Assembly (NCBI RefSeq): GCF_013372125.1
Contig: NZ_CP053826.1
Coordinates: 930,001-994,000, forward strand
Length of the DNA stretch: 64,000 nucleotides
Direction: 5' to 3'
From: Campylobacter curvus
Lineage (GTDB): Bacteria > Campylobacterota > Campylobacteria > Campylobacterales > Campylobacteraceae
The stretch's first letter is position 1, and each line of letters begins with the position of its first letter. Shown piece by piece: positions 27,392 through 39,274 of the stretch. The position numbers and the translations under genes are program-made. Below the pieces are notes generated by a model, which was given only the letters and a program-made list of their open reading frames with translations, made no database searches and was not told the DNA's origin.

Positions 27392-28099
27392 ATGAAATTT
27401 AGATACTGCTTGTCCTTCGTCGCTGCTACCATACTTTACACGGGTTGTACGCCAAGTGCCGATCCGCACATCAATATGAAACCGCCGGTTTATGTTGAGC
27501 AGCTACCGGCCAAAGAGAGCGGAAGCGGCCAAAGCAACGCAGGAAGCCTCTTTGGGCGTGGAGAAAATCCTCTTTTTTCAGATAGAAAAGCTATGAACGT
27601 CAATGACATCGTGACAGTCGTCATCTCAGAGACCGCCACGCAGTCCTCTACGGGTAGTAAAAAATCAAGCAGAGACAGCACCACTTCGCTTGGCGGAGGT
27701 GTTTTCACTGCGGGTGCGGCGCCGCTTTCCACGGTCGCAAATCAGCTAAATAAATATTCTGATATCGGCTTTAAGGCCGGCGGCGAAAATAAATTCGAAG
27801 GTAGCGGCACGACGAGCAGGAACGAGCGATTTACCGCGACCATCTCGGCTAGGATCATCAAAATTTTAAACAACGGAAACTATTTCATAGAGGGCAGCCG
27901 CGAAATTTTAGTAAACGGCGAAAAACAGATCATTCAAGTAAGCGGAGTCATCCGCCCTTACGACATCTCGCAAAACAACCAGATCGACTCCAAATACATC
28001 GCCGACGCCAAAATTTTATATAAGACCGAGGGCGACGTGGACAAATCTACCAAAAAGCCTTGGGGCACGAGACTCATGGAGGCTATCTGGCCTTTTTAA
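27392..28099 (+). CDS. flgH: Flagellar L-ring lipoprotein FlgH
   Basis: This outer-membrane lipoprotein forms the L-ring bushing around the flagellar rod. The protein is 235 residues long with a lipobox LYTGC (Cys19), the SLFGRGENPLFSDRKAMNVNDIV segment and the C-terminal GVIRPYDISQNN motif typical of FlgH. It stands alone here, divergent from pta. The AAGGC before the start is weak. No sigma-28 or sigma-54 promoter could be confirmed by eye in the 67-base gap. Confidence 0.96.
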   Translation: MKFRYCLSFVAATILYTGCTPSADPHINMKPPVYVEQLPAKESGSGQSNAGSLFGRGENPLFSDRKAMNVNDIVTVVISETATQSSTGSKKSSRDSTTSLGGGVFTAGAAPLSTVANQLNKYSDIGFKAGGENKFEGSGTTSRNERFTATISARIIKILNNGNYFIEGSREILVNGEKQIIQVSGVIRPYDISQNNQIDSKYIADAKILYKTEGDVDKSTKKPWGTRLMEAIWPF

Positions 28100-28180
28100 G
28101 CTTGTAAATTCAAGTGCTAAAAAATGTAACAGCTATATTCAAATTTGCCCGTATATCATCTATTTTTAAAATTTTAAGGA

Positions 28181-28186
28181 TATAAT
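28181..28186 (+). promoter_or_regulatory. -10 box before ilvI
   Basis: TATAAT lies 30 bases upstream of the ilvI ATG in an A/T-rich stretch with periodic T runs, as in Campylobacter housekeeping promoters. A leader peptide was not found in the short gap. Confidence 0.6.
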
Positions 28187-28215
28187 AAGGCCTAAATTTC
28201 AAGCAAGGCGGAAAG

Positions 28216-29910
28216 ATGAAAGAGTTAAACGGTTCGCAAATGATAAGCGAAGCACTGAAGCTTGAAGGAGTGGATGTCGTTTTTGGCTATCCTGGCGGTG
28301 CGGCGCTAAATATCTACGACGAAACATATAAACAAAATTATTTCGAGCATGTCCTCACGCGCCACGAGCAAGCCGCAGTGCACGCAGCCGATGGATACGC
28401 ACGTGCTAGCGGCAAGGTAGGAGTAGCGTTTGTTACGAGCGGTCCTGGATTTACAAATGCCGTGACCGGGCTCGCGACTGCGTATTCAGACAGCATCCCT
28501 CTCGTGCTTATAAGCGGACAGGTCGCGACATCGCTGATAGGAACGGACGCATTTCAAGAGATCGACGCCGTAGGGATCTCGCGCTCCTGTGTGAAGCACA
28601 ACTACCTTGTAAAAAATATCGAAGAGCTGCCTAGAATTTTAAAAGAGGCGTTTTACATCGCTCGCACCGGACGACCGGGACCCGTGCATATCGACGTACC
28701 AAAGGATATAACAGCTGCGGTAGGAAAATTTGAATACCCAAAAGAGATAAACATACCTACTTACAAGCCGACATATAAGGGCAACGCAAAACAGATAAAA
28801 AAGGCTGCCGAGGTCATAGAGGCGAGCAAAAGGCCACTCGTTTACGTGGGTGGTGGCGCGATCAGCTCGCAGGCTAGCCAGCTAGTGAGGGAATTTGTCA
28901 AAAAAGCCGGCATACCAAGTGTTTGCACGCTGATGGGGCTTGGTGTTTTAGTCCATGATGACGAGCTGAATTTAGGTATGGCCGGCATGCACGGTAGCTA
29001 CGCGGCAAATATGGCGCTATCGGAGAGCGATCTGCTGATCGCGCTGGGAGCGAGGTTTGATGATCGTATAACCGGAAAGCTGAGCGAATTTGCAAAGCAC
29101 GCCAAGATCATCCACATCGACATCGATCCAAGCTCTATCTCAAAGATAATAAACGCTCATTTCCCGATAGTAGGCGATCTAAAGAGTGTGCTTGAGGAGC
29201 TCATCCCTCGCATAAATGCAAACAGCGAGACTTTCGCACCTTGGAGGGAAATTTTGGCTCGTTATTCATCGCTTTATCCTCTTAAATTTGAGGACAGCAA
29301 TAAAATTTTAAAGCCTCAATGGATCGTCCAGCAAACCGCAAAAATAGTCGGCAAGGACGCAGTGATAGCCACCGACGTAGGGCAGCATCAAATGTGGGTA
29401 GCGCAGTTTTATCCGTTTAACAGGCCTCGTCAGCTGATAACCAGCGGCGGACAAGGCACTATGGGATACGGCCTGCCTGCTGCGCTAGGTGCTAAATGGG
29501 CCGTAGGAGATAAGCCGGTCGTAAATTTCACCGGAGACGGCTCGATACTGATGAATATCCAAGAGCTGATGACTGCAAGCGTGAATAAAAAGCCCGTCAT
29601 AAACATCATTTTGAACAATAGCTTTTTGGGCATGGTGCGTCAGTGGCAGACATTTTTTTACGGAGAGCGTTACTCGGCGACGGATCTTGAGATCCAGCCG
29701 GATTTTGTTAAATTAGCGCAAAGCTTTGGCGGTATAGGCTTTAAAGTAAGCACAAAGGCGGAATTTCAAAAAGCGCTCAAAACCGCTCTCAAAAGCGATA
29801 AAATTTCGCTCATAGATGTCGTCATAGACCGCTTTGAGAACGTGCTTCCTATGGTACCGGCAGGCGCTGCGATATATAACATGATACTTGATGGCAAGGG
29901 TCAAAAATGA
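28216..29910 (+). CDS. ilvI: Acetolactate synthase, large subunit
   Basis: This thiamine-diphosphate enzyme condenses two pyruvate molecules, or pyruvate and 2-ketobutyrate, in branched-chain amino acid synthesis. It is 564 residues long. The catalytic glutamate lies in TRHEQAAVHAADGYAR, the FAD-binding region around GARFDDRITG is present, and the ThDP/metal motif runs from GDGSILMN to the following NN. It overlaps ilvH by four bases. Confidence 0.96.
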   Translation: MKELNGSQMISEALKLEGVDVVFGYPGGAALNIYDETYKQNYFEHVLTRHEQAAVHAADGYARASGKVGVAFVTSGPGFTNAVTGLATAYSDSIPLVLISGQVATSLIGTDAFQEIDAVGISRSCVKHNYLVKNIEELPRILKEAFYIARTGRPGPVHIDVPKDITAAVGKFEYPKEINIPTYKPTYKGNAKQIKKAAEVIEASKRPLVYVGGGAISSQASQLVREFVKKAGIPSVCTLMGLGVLVHDDELNLGMAGMHGSYAANMALSESDLLIALGARFDDRITGKLSEFAKHAKIIHIDIDPSSISKIINAHFPIVGDLKSVLEELIPRINANSETFAPWREILARYSSLYPLKFEDSNKILKPQWIVQQTAKIVGKDAVIATDVGQHQMWVAQFYPFNRPRQLITSGGQGTMGYGLPAALGAKWAVGDKPVVNFTGDGSILMNIQELMTASVNKKPVINIILNNSFLGMVRQWQTFFYGERYSATDLEIQPDFVKLAQSFGGIGFKVSTKAEFQKALKTALKSDKISLIDVVIDRFENVLPMVPAGAAIYNMILDGKGQK

Positions 29911-30377
29911 GTAGTATAAGAAGAGTGATCTCGGTTATAGTTTTGAACGAACATGGCGTTTTGGCTCGTATCTCCGGGCTTTTTGCAGGACGCGGATACA
30001 ACATCGACAGCCTCACAGTCGCACCTATACCAGATAGTAAATTTTCGCGCCTTAGCATAGTCACTGGCGGCGATGAGCGCGTGCTGGAGCAGATAGTAAA
30101 GCAGCTTCACAAGCTCATACCTACATATAAGGTCATCGAAAGCGGGGAATTCGTAGAAAAAGAGATGGCGCTCATAAAGATCCCGTTAAATGAAAATTTT
30201 GCCGGGCTTGACGCGATACTAAAGGCATACAACGGTAGTGTGGCAAATACGAACGAAAACTACATCATCGTCATGGTCGCCGATGACGCGAGCAGGATAG
30301 ATAACTTTTTAAAAGCGATAAAAAAATTTAACCCGGTCGACATCGTGCGTGGCGGCTCGGTTTTGATGGATATTTAA
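29907..30377 (+). CDS. ilvH: Acetolactate synthase, regulatory small subunit
   Basis: This 156-residue subunit carries an N-terminal ACT domain (ISVIVLNEHGVLARISGLFAGRGYNI), which binds valine for feedback inhibition, and a C-terminal ACT-like half. It activates the large subunit. The ATGA overlap with ilvI indicates coupled synthesis in fixed ratio. lpxD begins one base after its stop. Confidence 0.96.
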   Translation: MSSIRRVISVIVLNEHGVLARISGLFAGRGYNIDSLTVAPIPDSKFSRLSIVTGGDERVLEQIVKQLHKLIPTYKVIESGEFVEKEMALIKIPLNENFAGLDAILKAYNGSVANTNENYIIVMVADDASRIDNFLKAIKKFNPVDIVRGGSVLMDI

Positions 30378-30378
30378 G

Positions 30379-31332
30379 ATGAAACTAAGTGAAATAGCGC
30401 AAAAAACGGGTGCGAGCTTTAGCGGTGAGGATATAGAGATCTTTGCTCTAAATTCTTTAAAAAATGCAAACAAAGCCGAGCTTAGCTACTGCGATGGCGA
30501 GAAAAACGCGAAATTCATCGCAGGCTCAAACGCCGGAGCGATACTGATCTCTCAAAATTTACTCCCTTTTGTGCCTGAAGGCATGAGTGCGTTAGTTTGC
30601 GAGAACCCGCATCTAGCGTTTGCGATACTTAGTAAGGACTTTGCAAAACCGCTGTTTTGCGAGCCAAAGCCGTCAAACATAGCCCAAAGCGCCACGATAA
30701 TGCCAAACGTGCATATCGGCTCAAATGTCAGCGTAGGCGAGGGTAGCATCGTGATGGCGGGTGTGTTTTTGGGCGATAACGTGAAGATCGGCCAAAACTG
30801 CATCATCCACCCAAACGTCGTCATCTATAACGACTGCGTCATCGGTGACGAGTGTCATTTACTGGCAAACTGTGTCATCGGCTCGGACGGCTTTGGCTAC
30901 GCGCACACAAAGACCGGCGAGCATGTTAAAATTTATCATAACGGCAACGTTGTTTTGGGCGATTTCGTCGAGGTTGGCGCATGCACTACGATAGATCGCG
31001 GCGTCTTTGAAAGCACGGTGATAGCAAGCTACACAAAGATAGACAATCTCGTTCAAATAGGCCACAACTGCGAGCTTGGAAACGGCTGCCTCATCGTCTC
31101 GCAAACGGGACTGGCAGGCTCCACTACGCTAGGACGAAACGTCGTCATGGGCGGACAAAGCGGCTCGGCCGGACATGTCAGAGTCGGCGACTTTGCACAA
31201 ATAGCCGCTCGAGGCGGCGTGAGTAAAGACCTGGACGCAGGTAAAAAATACGCCGGAGCGTATCCTATAATGCCGCTTGATGAGTTTTTTAAAATTCAGG
31301 CTAAAATTTTAAGATTTTTCAAGAAAAATTGA
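30379..31332 (+). CDS. lpxD: UDP-3-O-acylglucosamine N-acyltransferase
   Basis: This enzyme adds the N-linked hydroxyacyl chain in lipid A synthesis. It is 317 residues long, with an N-terminal uridine-binding domain and a left-handed beta helix of hexapeptide repeats from about residue 95 to 275. The catalytic histidine is expected in the QIGHNCELG segment, and the C-terminal helix begins at MPLDEFFK. It ends the ilv operon, an arrangement I recall from C. jejuni too. Confidence 0.95.
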   Translation: MKLSEIAQKTGASFSGEDIEIFALNSLKNANKAELSYCDGEKNAKFIAGSNAGAILISQNLLPFVPEGMSALVCENPHLAFAILSKDFAKPLFCEPKPSNIAQSATIMPNVHIGSNVSVGEGSIVMAGVFLGDNVKIGQNCIIHPNVVIYNDCVIGDECHLLANCVIGSDGFGYAHTKTGEHVKIYHNGNVVLGDFVEVGACTTIDRGVFESTVIASYTKIDNLVQIGHNCELGNGCLIVSQTGLAGSTTLGRNVVMGGQSGSAGHVRVGDFAQIAARGGVSKDLDAGKKYAGAYPIMPLDEFFKIQAKILRFFKKN

Positions 31333-31374
31333 CGCGGTTAGATCCGCGATTTTATGGGGCGAAATTCTAGCCCC
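31333..31374. terminator. Terminator pair between convergent lpxD and corA-like genes
   Basis: CGCGG (31333-31337) pairs with CCGCG (31344-31348) followed by ATTTTAT, giving a short terminator for lpxD. A second hairpin GGGGC/GCCCC (31356-31360, 31370-31374) lies against the stop of the convergent gene. Confidence 0.55.
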
Positions 31375-31375
31375 G

Positions 31376-33267
<1,892 letters not shown>

Positions 33268-33299
33268 TTAAAATTTTGATATTTTAGCAAATTTTATAT

Positions 33300-33305
33300 T
33301 ATAAT
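33300..33305 (+). promoter_or_regulatory. -10 box before the Mla-type operon
   Basis: TATAAT lies 30 bases upstream of the TTG start at 33335, in the short gap divergent from tgt. Confidence 0.6.
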
Positions 33306-33334
33306 CACACTCTAAAAGACAAACAAGGAAGCCT

Positions 33335-34441
33335 TTGCAAAAGGAAAATGAGATAATTTCTACCGCTGCTAACGGCGTGACGAGCTTTAAATTTATCGGT
33401 AAATTTACCTACAAAGACGCCAAAATTTTGCAAAACATATTTTCTAGGATCGCTAAAGCAAGAGGCTCTTTGCGATTTGATTTTTCACAGCTTTTGCACG
33501 TTGATTACGCGGTTTTGATACTTGTTAAAAATGCCATAAAAGGTAAAAAGGCTGAATTTGTAACCTCCGATACGAAAATAAAAGCGATGATCAGCCTACT
33601 TGATGATGAAAGTATCGATTTTAGCTATATCCCGCCACAAAATAAGCTCAATTTTTTCGCTCGTTTGGGCGAGAAGATCTGCGACGGCTTTAAAAACTTA
33701 CTGGAATTTGGCTCGTTTTTGGGCGAATTTCTCATAAAAACCATAAAAATTTTCGTTAATCCTATGAGCCTGCGGCTTCGAGAATTTAGCAATTACATAA
33801 AAGATGGCGGTGTAAATGCCGTATTTATCGTATCTTTGACCGCCTTTTTGATAGGCGTGGTGCTCGCATACCTTGGCAGTGCGATGCTGGCAAATTTTGG
33901 AGCTAGTATATTTATCGTCGAGATCATGGGTATGCTTACCTTACGCGAGGTCGCCCCGCTCATCGCAGCTATCGTGGTTGCGGGACGTTCGGCGTCCAGC
34001 TTTACGGCGCAGATCGGCGCGATGAAGCTCACCGAGGAGATAGACGCGATGAAAACGATGGGCTTTGAGCCGTTTAATTTTTTGGTCTTGCCACGTATCA
34101 TCGCCATGGTCTTGTCGCTTCCTATCATCATTTTTATAGCCGATGCGATAAGCATTTTAGGGCAGATGCTGATATGTCAAGGTGTGCTTGATATCAGCTT
34201 TGCCGACTATCTTAGCCGTTTTAAGGATATGGTCGAGCTTAGACATTTTGCAGTGGGTATGATAAAAGCGCCGTTTTTTGGAGCGATCATAGCGATAATC
34301 GGCTGCATGCGCGGCTTTGATGTGAATTCAAACGCTCAAAGCCTTGGCGAGATGACGACTATAAGCGTCGTAAATGCGATATTTTGGGTCATCGCGCTTG
34401 ATGCGTTTTTTGCGATAATCTTCATGTGGCTAAAAATATGA
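33335..34441 (+). CDS. mlaE: Phospholipid transport ABC permease with STAS domain (MlaE type)
   Basis: This 368-residue inner-membrane permease has two parts. Residues 1-110 form a STAS/MlaB-like domain, fused here and not a separate gene. The MlaE permease follows, with about five helices and the conserved stretch REVAPLIAAIVVAGRSASSFTAQIGAM. The complex moves phospholipids between membranes. The start is TTG (33335), supported by AAGGA five bases upstream and by the lack of any better start. An ATGA overlap leads into the ATPase gene. Confidence 0.9.
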   Translation: MQKENEIISTAANGVTSFKFIGKFTYKDAKILQNIFSRIAKARGSLRFDFSQLLHVDYAVLILVKNAIKGKKAEFVTSDTKIKAMISLLDDESIDFSYIPPQNKLNFFARLGEKICDGFKNLLEFGSFLGEFLIKTIKIFVNPMSLRLREFSNYIKDGGVNAVFIVSLTAFLIGVVLAYLGSAMLANFGASIFIVEIMGMLTLREVAPLIAAIVVAGRSASSFTAQIGAMKLTEEIDAMKTMGFEPFNFLVLPRIIAMVLSLPIIIFIADAISILGQMLICQGVLDISFADYLSRFKDMVELRHFAVGMIKAPFFGAIIAIIGCMRGFDVNSNAQSLGEMTTISVVNAIFWVIALDAFFAIIFMWLKI

Positions 34442-35178
34442 AAAAAATCATCAGAGGCGAAAATATCACTACAAGCTACGGCGAGCGCGTAATGCACGAT
34501 AATGTGAGCTGGAGTGTGAACGAGGCTGAAATTTACGGCTTTTTAGGCGGTAGCGGTAGCGGCAAGACGACGCTGATGAAAACGATGATATATCTAAAAA
34601 AGCCTGATGAAGGGGATGTATATTTTGACGATAAAAATATGTGGAAGAGCGATCTGACAGAGCAAAGAGAGATAAAGCTTTCAAGCGGGACGATGTTTCA
34701 GTTCGGCGCGCTTTACAGCTCGATGAATATCCTTGATAATGTGGGCGTTTTGCTGAGCGAATACTCGAAATTTAGCAAGCGTCAGATCGACGAGATCGCG
34801 ATGTTTTGGATACAAAAAGTAGGCCTTAAAAAGGAGAGCGCTAGCCTCTATCCAAGTGAGCTAAGCGGCGGTATGAAAAAGCGCGCTGCACTGGCCCGCG
34901 CACTGGTGCTTAGTCCAAAAGTGCTATTTTTAGATGAGCCAAATAGTGGACTGGATCCTGTCAGCTCGCGCCAGATGGACGCACTGGTGAGGGATCTAAG
35001 GGACAGCCTGGGTCTTACTGTCGTGATGGTCACGCACGATGCGGATAGTATTTTTGATATACTTGATCGCTTCTTGATAATAGAAAACAAAAAGATCGCC
35101 TTTGAAGGAACTTTAAAGGAGCTTGAAAATGCGGGACACAATCCGCTCGAAGAGCTGTTTAAAATGAGGAAAAAATAG
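34438..35178 (+). CDS. mlaF: Phospholipid transport ABC ATPase (MlaF type)
   Basis: This is a 246-residue ATPase with Walker A GGSGSGKTT, signature LSGGMKKRAALARAL, Walker B LFLDEPNSGLD and the H-loop in VTHDAD. The LSGGM form is usual in MlaF proteins. The ATG at 34438 (ATGA overlap) is preferred to a GTG at 34426. The stop adjoins the next gene directly. Confidence 0.92.
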   Translation: MKKIIRGENITTSYGERVMHDNVSWSVNEAEIYGFLGGSGSGKTTLMKTMIYLKKPDEGDVYFDDKNMWKSDLTEQREIKLSSGTMFQFGALYSSMNILDNVGVLLSEYSKFSKRQIDEIAMFWIQKVGLKKESASLYPSELSGGMKKRAALARALVLSPKVLFLDEPNSGLDPVSSRQMDALVRDLRDSLGLTVVMVTHDADSIFDILDRFLIIENKKIAFEGTLKELENAGHNPLEELFKMRKK

Positions 35179-36120
35179 ATGGAAAATAGAAATTCTTACA
35201 CGATAGTGGGTATGTTTTTTATCTTTTGTATGAGCGCTTTTGCGGTATTCATCTGGTGGATGACGAACCACGACGGCAGCAAACTACAATACAAAAATTA
35301 CTACATCCATACTAGCGAGCTACCAAGCGGGTTAAAGGTCGATTCGCAGGTGAAATTTATCGGCGTGCCGGCAGGTACTGTAAGCAAGATAGACTTCGTA
35401 AAAGACGATAAAAACGCACTTATCGAGATAACGATGAAGATCCGCGATGACGTGCCGATACGAAAAGATAGCGTCGCTAGCATCGAGACGCAGGCTATAA
35501 GCGGCGTGGCCAGCATAAATATAAGCCGCGGCAAAGAGGAATTTGCCAAGGGTGAGCGACCGATCTTGCGTCTGGAGCAGAGCTTGCTCTCAAAGCTAGG
35601 CACGAACGCGCAAAATATAACCGAGAAGCTAAATCAGACGCTGACAAAGATAGATGGCTTCTTCTCGCCTGAAAATATCGAACATCTAAACACGATCTTG
35701 GCAAATATCGATAAATTTACGGGCGTTTTGACGGATGAGGACGGGCTTAGCAAAGTCGATCAGATAGTGACTGATCTTAGAAATTTCACTGACAATCTGG
35801 ACCAAGCCGATATAAACCGCACGATGCAAAACGTAAATGCCTTGCTTACAAATGCAAATTTAGTTGCAAAGTCCCTGAATACAGCCATAGGCGGATATCA
35901 AAACGTTCAAAATTTAGTAAAGATCAAGCTTGAAAACGGCGAATACGATCTGAAAAATACGCTCACGCCGATGCTTCTTGAAGCGACTGAATTTTTCAGT
36001 GGCTTTGAAAAGACATTGCGAGAGTTTAGAGGCGCGCTTTACCGCTTAGAGGACAATCCTTACGAATTTTTCTTTAAAAATCCGGTACCAAATTCACAGC
36101 AAAATGGAGATGGAAAATGA
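35179..36120 (+). CDS. mlaD: MCE-domain substrate-binding protein (MlaD type)
   Basis: This 313-residue protein is anchored by one N-terminal helix (about residues 8-28) and exposes an MCE domain (YYIHTSELPSGLKVDSQVKFIGVPAG) in the periplasm. A long helical region with repeated TNLDQAD/NVNALLTNAN patterns follows. MCE rings carry lipids across the periplasm for the permease/ATPase encoded upstream. It is longer than E. coli MlaD (about 183 residues) and resembles the actinobacterial-like long form. Confidence 0.9.
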   Translation: MENRNSYTIVGMFFIFCMSAFAVFIWWMTNHDGSKLQYKNYYIHTSELPSGLKVDSQVKFIGVPAGTVSKIDFVKDDKNALIEITMKIRDDVPIRKDSVASIETQAISGVASINISRGKEEFAKGERPILRLEQSLLSKLGTNAQNITEKLNQTLTKIDGFFSPENIEHLNTILANIDKFTGVLTDEDGLSKVDQIVTDLRNFTDNLDQADINRTMQNVNALLTNANLVAKSLNTAIGGYQNVQNLVKIKLENGEYDLKNTLTPMLLEATEFFSGFEKTLREFRGALYRLEDNPYEFFFKNPVPNSQQNGDGK

Positions 36121-36695
36121 AAAATATGAAAAATATTACGCGAAATTTTATGTATTTTATTTTGGTAACAGTCTTTGCTGGCTGCTCTTTAAAGACCGAT
36201 GTACCTCAAGCGACGATGTATGAGATTTACTACGCGAACAAAGAGTGTGCCGCAGAAAAACGTCAAGAGTTTCGCAAAAACGTCTATATCGAAAAGGTGA
36301 GCGCTCTCGACATGGTCGATACTCGCCAGATCCTCATAGTCGCCGAAAACAATCAGATACGCTTCTTGCAAGATGCGAAATTCGTAGCGCTTCCAAGCGA
36401 GATGATCTATAAAGCCCTTGTCAAGGGGCTTTACTCAAACTGCGCTGCAAAGCCGATATTTTCGCCAAATTTTGAAGATCTGCGCCTAAAGATCAGCGTC
36501 ATATCGCTTCAAATCAGAGGCGACAAGGCCGAGATCGCCTTTGCCTACGAGCTTTTTAACGCGAACAAATCGATAAAATCAGGCATGATAAACAAAGAGC
36601 TTTTCTGCCCAGATCCTAGCTCGAAAACGATATTTGACACCATAAACAAAGCCGTAAATTTAGCTATCGATACGCTTTTGGCCGATATCGTTTGA
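36117..36695 (+). CDS. ABC-type transport auxiliary lipoprotein
   Basis: This 192-residue lipoprotein (lipobox VFAGC, Cys22) resembles the auxiliary component (PqiC/LetC-like) of MCE transport systems. It overlaps mlaD by four bases, closing the operon. No MlaC or MlaA gene is present nearby, so this lipoprotein may serve as the outer-membrane partner. That role is inferred. Confidence 0.75.
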   Translation: MKNMKNITRNFMYFILVTVFAGCSLKTDVPQATMYEIYYANKECAAEKRQEFRKNVYIEKVSALDMVDTRQILIVAENNQIRFLQDAKFVALPSEMIYKALVKGLYSNCAAKPIFSPNFEDLRLKISVISLQIRGDKAEIAFAYELFNANKSIKSGMINKELFCPDPSSKTIFDTINKAVNLAIDTLLADIV

Positions 36696-36730
36696 TCTTA
36701 GCTCATTAGCCTTGATTAATCCCGTTTTGC

Positions 36731-36736
36731 TATAAT
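36731..36736 (+). promoter_or_regulatory. -10 box before the TrkA-domain gene
   Basis: An extended TTTTGCTATAAT lies 24 bases before the ATG at 36760, with GGAGAG as the ribosome site. Confidence 0.65.
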
Positions 36737-36759
36737 GTCCGTTTAAATTTGGAGAGCAT

Positions 36760-38184
36760 ATGAAAAAAATTTTGATAATAGCCGACGGGATCTTGGCTAA
36801 AAATTTTCTCAGCAGACTTTTTGAAGCGAAGTCAAATTCCCATCATTACATCATCATCGCGCAAAACAAAGAGATCATCGATACTCAGATGAATTTTGAA
36901 AACTTTAGCTTCTATCACTTCGATCCTACCAGCTTTTCAAAGCTAAAGAGCGTCGCGGACGGGTATTTTAGCCAGTTTTGTATCATCACTCAAAACAAAG
37001 CCGACGCACTGGCAAGCTACGAAAATTTACGCAGGATCAGTACGAAAACAGAGATAGTTTTTATGAATATCTGGGAGCAAGATGACGCCCAAGATAAAAT
37101 TTTTAGCGCCGATAAGCACCTAAGCATCGTCGATGTAAGAGACATCGCGGCTTCAAGACTGATGGACTATCTGCCTGACGTGCCAGTACTTGCCGATAAT
37201 ATCGGGCTTAGCGAGGGCGAGATAATGGAGGTGAAAGTGCCGATAGGAAGTGCCTATATGTATCGTCACATCAACTCCATACAACAAAAAAAGTGGCGTA
37301 TAGCCCTCGTTTATCGTGGTAGCGAGATAATCTTACCAAAGCCAAGCGTGATGATACATCCAAACGATACCTTACTCATCGTAGGCGATCCAAACGTACT
37401 TCAAAACGTCTATCGCTCGATAAAGCGCGAAAGAGGGCAGTTTCCAAACCCTTTTGGCAGCAACATCTACACGATCATTGATATGCGCGTGATGAGCGAT
37501 AAGTGTATCGCTAAGCTCATAGACGATAGCTTATTTTTAAATTCCAAGCTAAACAACAAGCGATTGATCTTTAAAATTTTAAACCCGACGCTTGGCGAGA
37601 ATTTAGATAGACTAAAGGCGATCAAGGATAAAAACATCATCGTTTTGATGGATTATTTTGCACGGGACAATTCTAACGTAAAGGCCGAGATAGCAAGGGC
37701 TGATGTGGGGCTTTTAGTCAGCGACGACAAGTATTTTTTTAAATTTCAAAGGCTCTTTTACGAGACCAAGATCCCGGTGCTAAAAACGGGCAAAATTTCG
37801 CTACAAAAGATAAGGCAGGGCGTCATTTTAGGCGAGCAGGGCGAAGAGATAGAAAATCAATCAGCCGTCATAATGGACTGTTGCACTCAGCTTGATATCG
37901 AGATGAAATTTTACTATTTTGATAGCAAAAACAGCGACACTGCCGAGCTTAGCGAGCATTTTGAAAGTATCAGCAACCTCTTTTCAAAACGTATAATCAT
38001 CGAAAACGACGAGGAGAAAAATCCGCTCATAAAGCTAAAGGGCAGCGACGATCTGCTGCATTTTGTCATGTTTGACGAGAAATTCACGCATACTGATATG
38101 TTTGCGTTTTTGTCGGCTGATATGAACCGTCTTTATAAAAAATTAAGTGGCAACTCGCAGCTTTTTGTGCCGACTAGCGAATGA
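36760..38184 (+). CDS. Cytoplasmic TrkA-domain nucleotide-binding protein (COG3400-like)
   Basis: This 474-residue soluble protein begins with a Rossmann-like TrkA_N domain (KKILIIADGILAKNFLSRLF) and has an RCK_C/TrkA_C-like segment at about residues 150-215 (MEVKVPIGSAYM to DTLLIVGDP). The remaining half resembles a second nucleotide-binding unit. Such proteins gate potassium channels or sense NAD(H) or cyclic di-AMP. No channel subunit is encoded nearby. The precise role is unknown. Confidence 0.7.
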   Translation: MKKILIIADGILAKNFLSRLFEAKSNSHHYIIIAQNKEIIDTQMNFENFSFYHFDPTSFSKLKSVADGYFSQFCIITQNKADALASYENLRRISTKTEIVFMNIWEQDDAQDKIFSADKHLSIVDVRDIAASRLMDYLPDVPVLADNIGLSEGEIMEVKVPIGSAYMYRHINSIQQKKWRIALVYRGSEIILPKPSVMIHPNDTLLIVGDPNVLQNVYRSIKRERGQFPNPFGSNIYTIIDMRVMSDKCIAKLIDDSLFLNSKLNNKRLIFKILNPTLGENLDRLKAIKDKNIIVLMDYFARDNSNVKAEIARADVGLLVSDDKYFFKFQRLFYETKIPVLKTGKISLQKIRQGVILGEQGEEIENQSAVIMDCCTQLDIEMKFYYFDSKNSDTAELSEHFESISNLFSKRIIIENDEEKNPLIKLKGSDDLLHFVMFDEKFTHTDMFAFLSADMNRLYKKLSGNSQLFVPTSE

Positions 38185-38230
38185 CTTTAGACATTTTTGA
38201 AGCTTTTTGGATAAAATAACTAAAAGGTAA

Positions 38231-39274
38231 ATGATGCAGATAAGATTAAATTTAGAGCAAAAGAAATACGGCTACAATGTCTATATAAACGAGCTTGAGC
38301 GCATAGAGATAAAGGGCAAAACGGCGATCGTGACAAATCCAAAAATCGCTGGGCTTCATCTAAATACGCTTTTAAATTCTCTAAAATGTGACGAATACTT
38401 TATTATCAGCGTTCCTGACGGCGAGGAGTATAAAAATTTAGCGACGATCGAGCTTATTTTGGAGCAGCTTTTTACGAGCAAGCTTGATCGCTCAAGCACG
38501 CTCATAGCCTTTGGCGGCGGTGTGATAAGCGATATGACGGGCTTTGCGGCGAGCATTTATGAGCGCGGGATAAATTTCATAAATATCCCAACGACGCTTC
38601 TAGCGCAAGTCGATGCGAGCGTTGGCGGTAAAACGGGCGTGAATAATAAATTCGGCAAAAATCTGATCGGTTCGTTTTATCAGCCAAAAGCGGTTTATTG
38701 CGAGAGTAAATTTTTACGTACTTTGGCATTTAGAGAATTTAACGCGGGCTTGGCCGAGGCTGTGAAAATGGCGGTCACGTTTGATAAAAAAATGTTTGAG
38801 TGGCTTGAAAGTGCAACGCTTGACGAGGAGCAAAATTTAGCCAAACTCGTCGAAAGATCGGTGCTCATAAAGACTCGTGTGGTCGAAGCCGATGAGAAAG
38901 AGCGAGGGCTACGTGCTTTGCTAAACTACGGACATACTTTCGCTCACGTGATAGAAAATGAGACCGGCTATAAAAAATACCTGCACGGAGAGGCGGTGGC
39001 GATCGGTATGAATATGGCAAATTCTCTCTCGGTGAAGCTTGGCTTGATGAGCCAAAAAGATGCTCTTAAGATCAAAGAGCTTTTGGCTAAATTTAGCCTG
39101 CCTACGCACTACGCGCTAAGAGATGAGAGTGCGTTTTACGAAGCCTTTATGCTGGATAAAAAGACGCAAGAAGGCAGCGTGAAATTCATACTCTCAAACG
39201 GTATCGGAAGCGCGGTTATGAAAAACGATATAAAACGTGACGATGTGATAAAAATTTTAAGAGAATTCAAATGA
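38231..39274 (+). CDS. aroB: 3-dehydroquinate synthase
   Basis: This is the second enzyme of the shikimate pathway, NAD- and zinc-dependent, 347 residues. It shows [17 protein letters not shown], the [19 protein letters not shown] substrate loop, and metal ligands in EAVK, HTFAH and HGEAV. Two adjacent ATG codons (38231 and 38234) follow AAAAGG. The mscS-like gene overlaps its stop by four bases. Confidence 0.96.
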   Translation: MMQIRLNLEQKKYGYNVYINELERIEIKGKTAIVTNPKIAGLHLNTLLNSLKCDEYFIISVPDGEEYKNLATIELILEQLFTSKLDRSSTLIAFGGGVISDMTGFAASIYERGINFINIPTTLLAQVDASVGGKTGVNNKFGKNLIGSFYQPKAVYCESKFLRTLAFREFNAGLAEAVKMAVTFDKKMFEWLESATLDEEQNLAKLVERSVLIKTRVVEADEKERGLRALLNYGHTFAHVIENETGYKKYLHGEAVAIGMNMANSLSVKLGLMSQKDALKIKELLAKFSLPTHYALRDESAFYEAFMLDKKTQEGSVKFILSNGIGSAVMKNDIKRDDVIKILREFK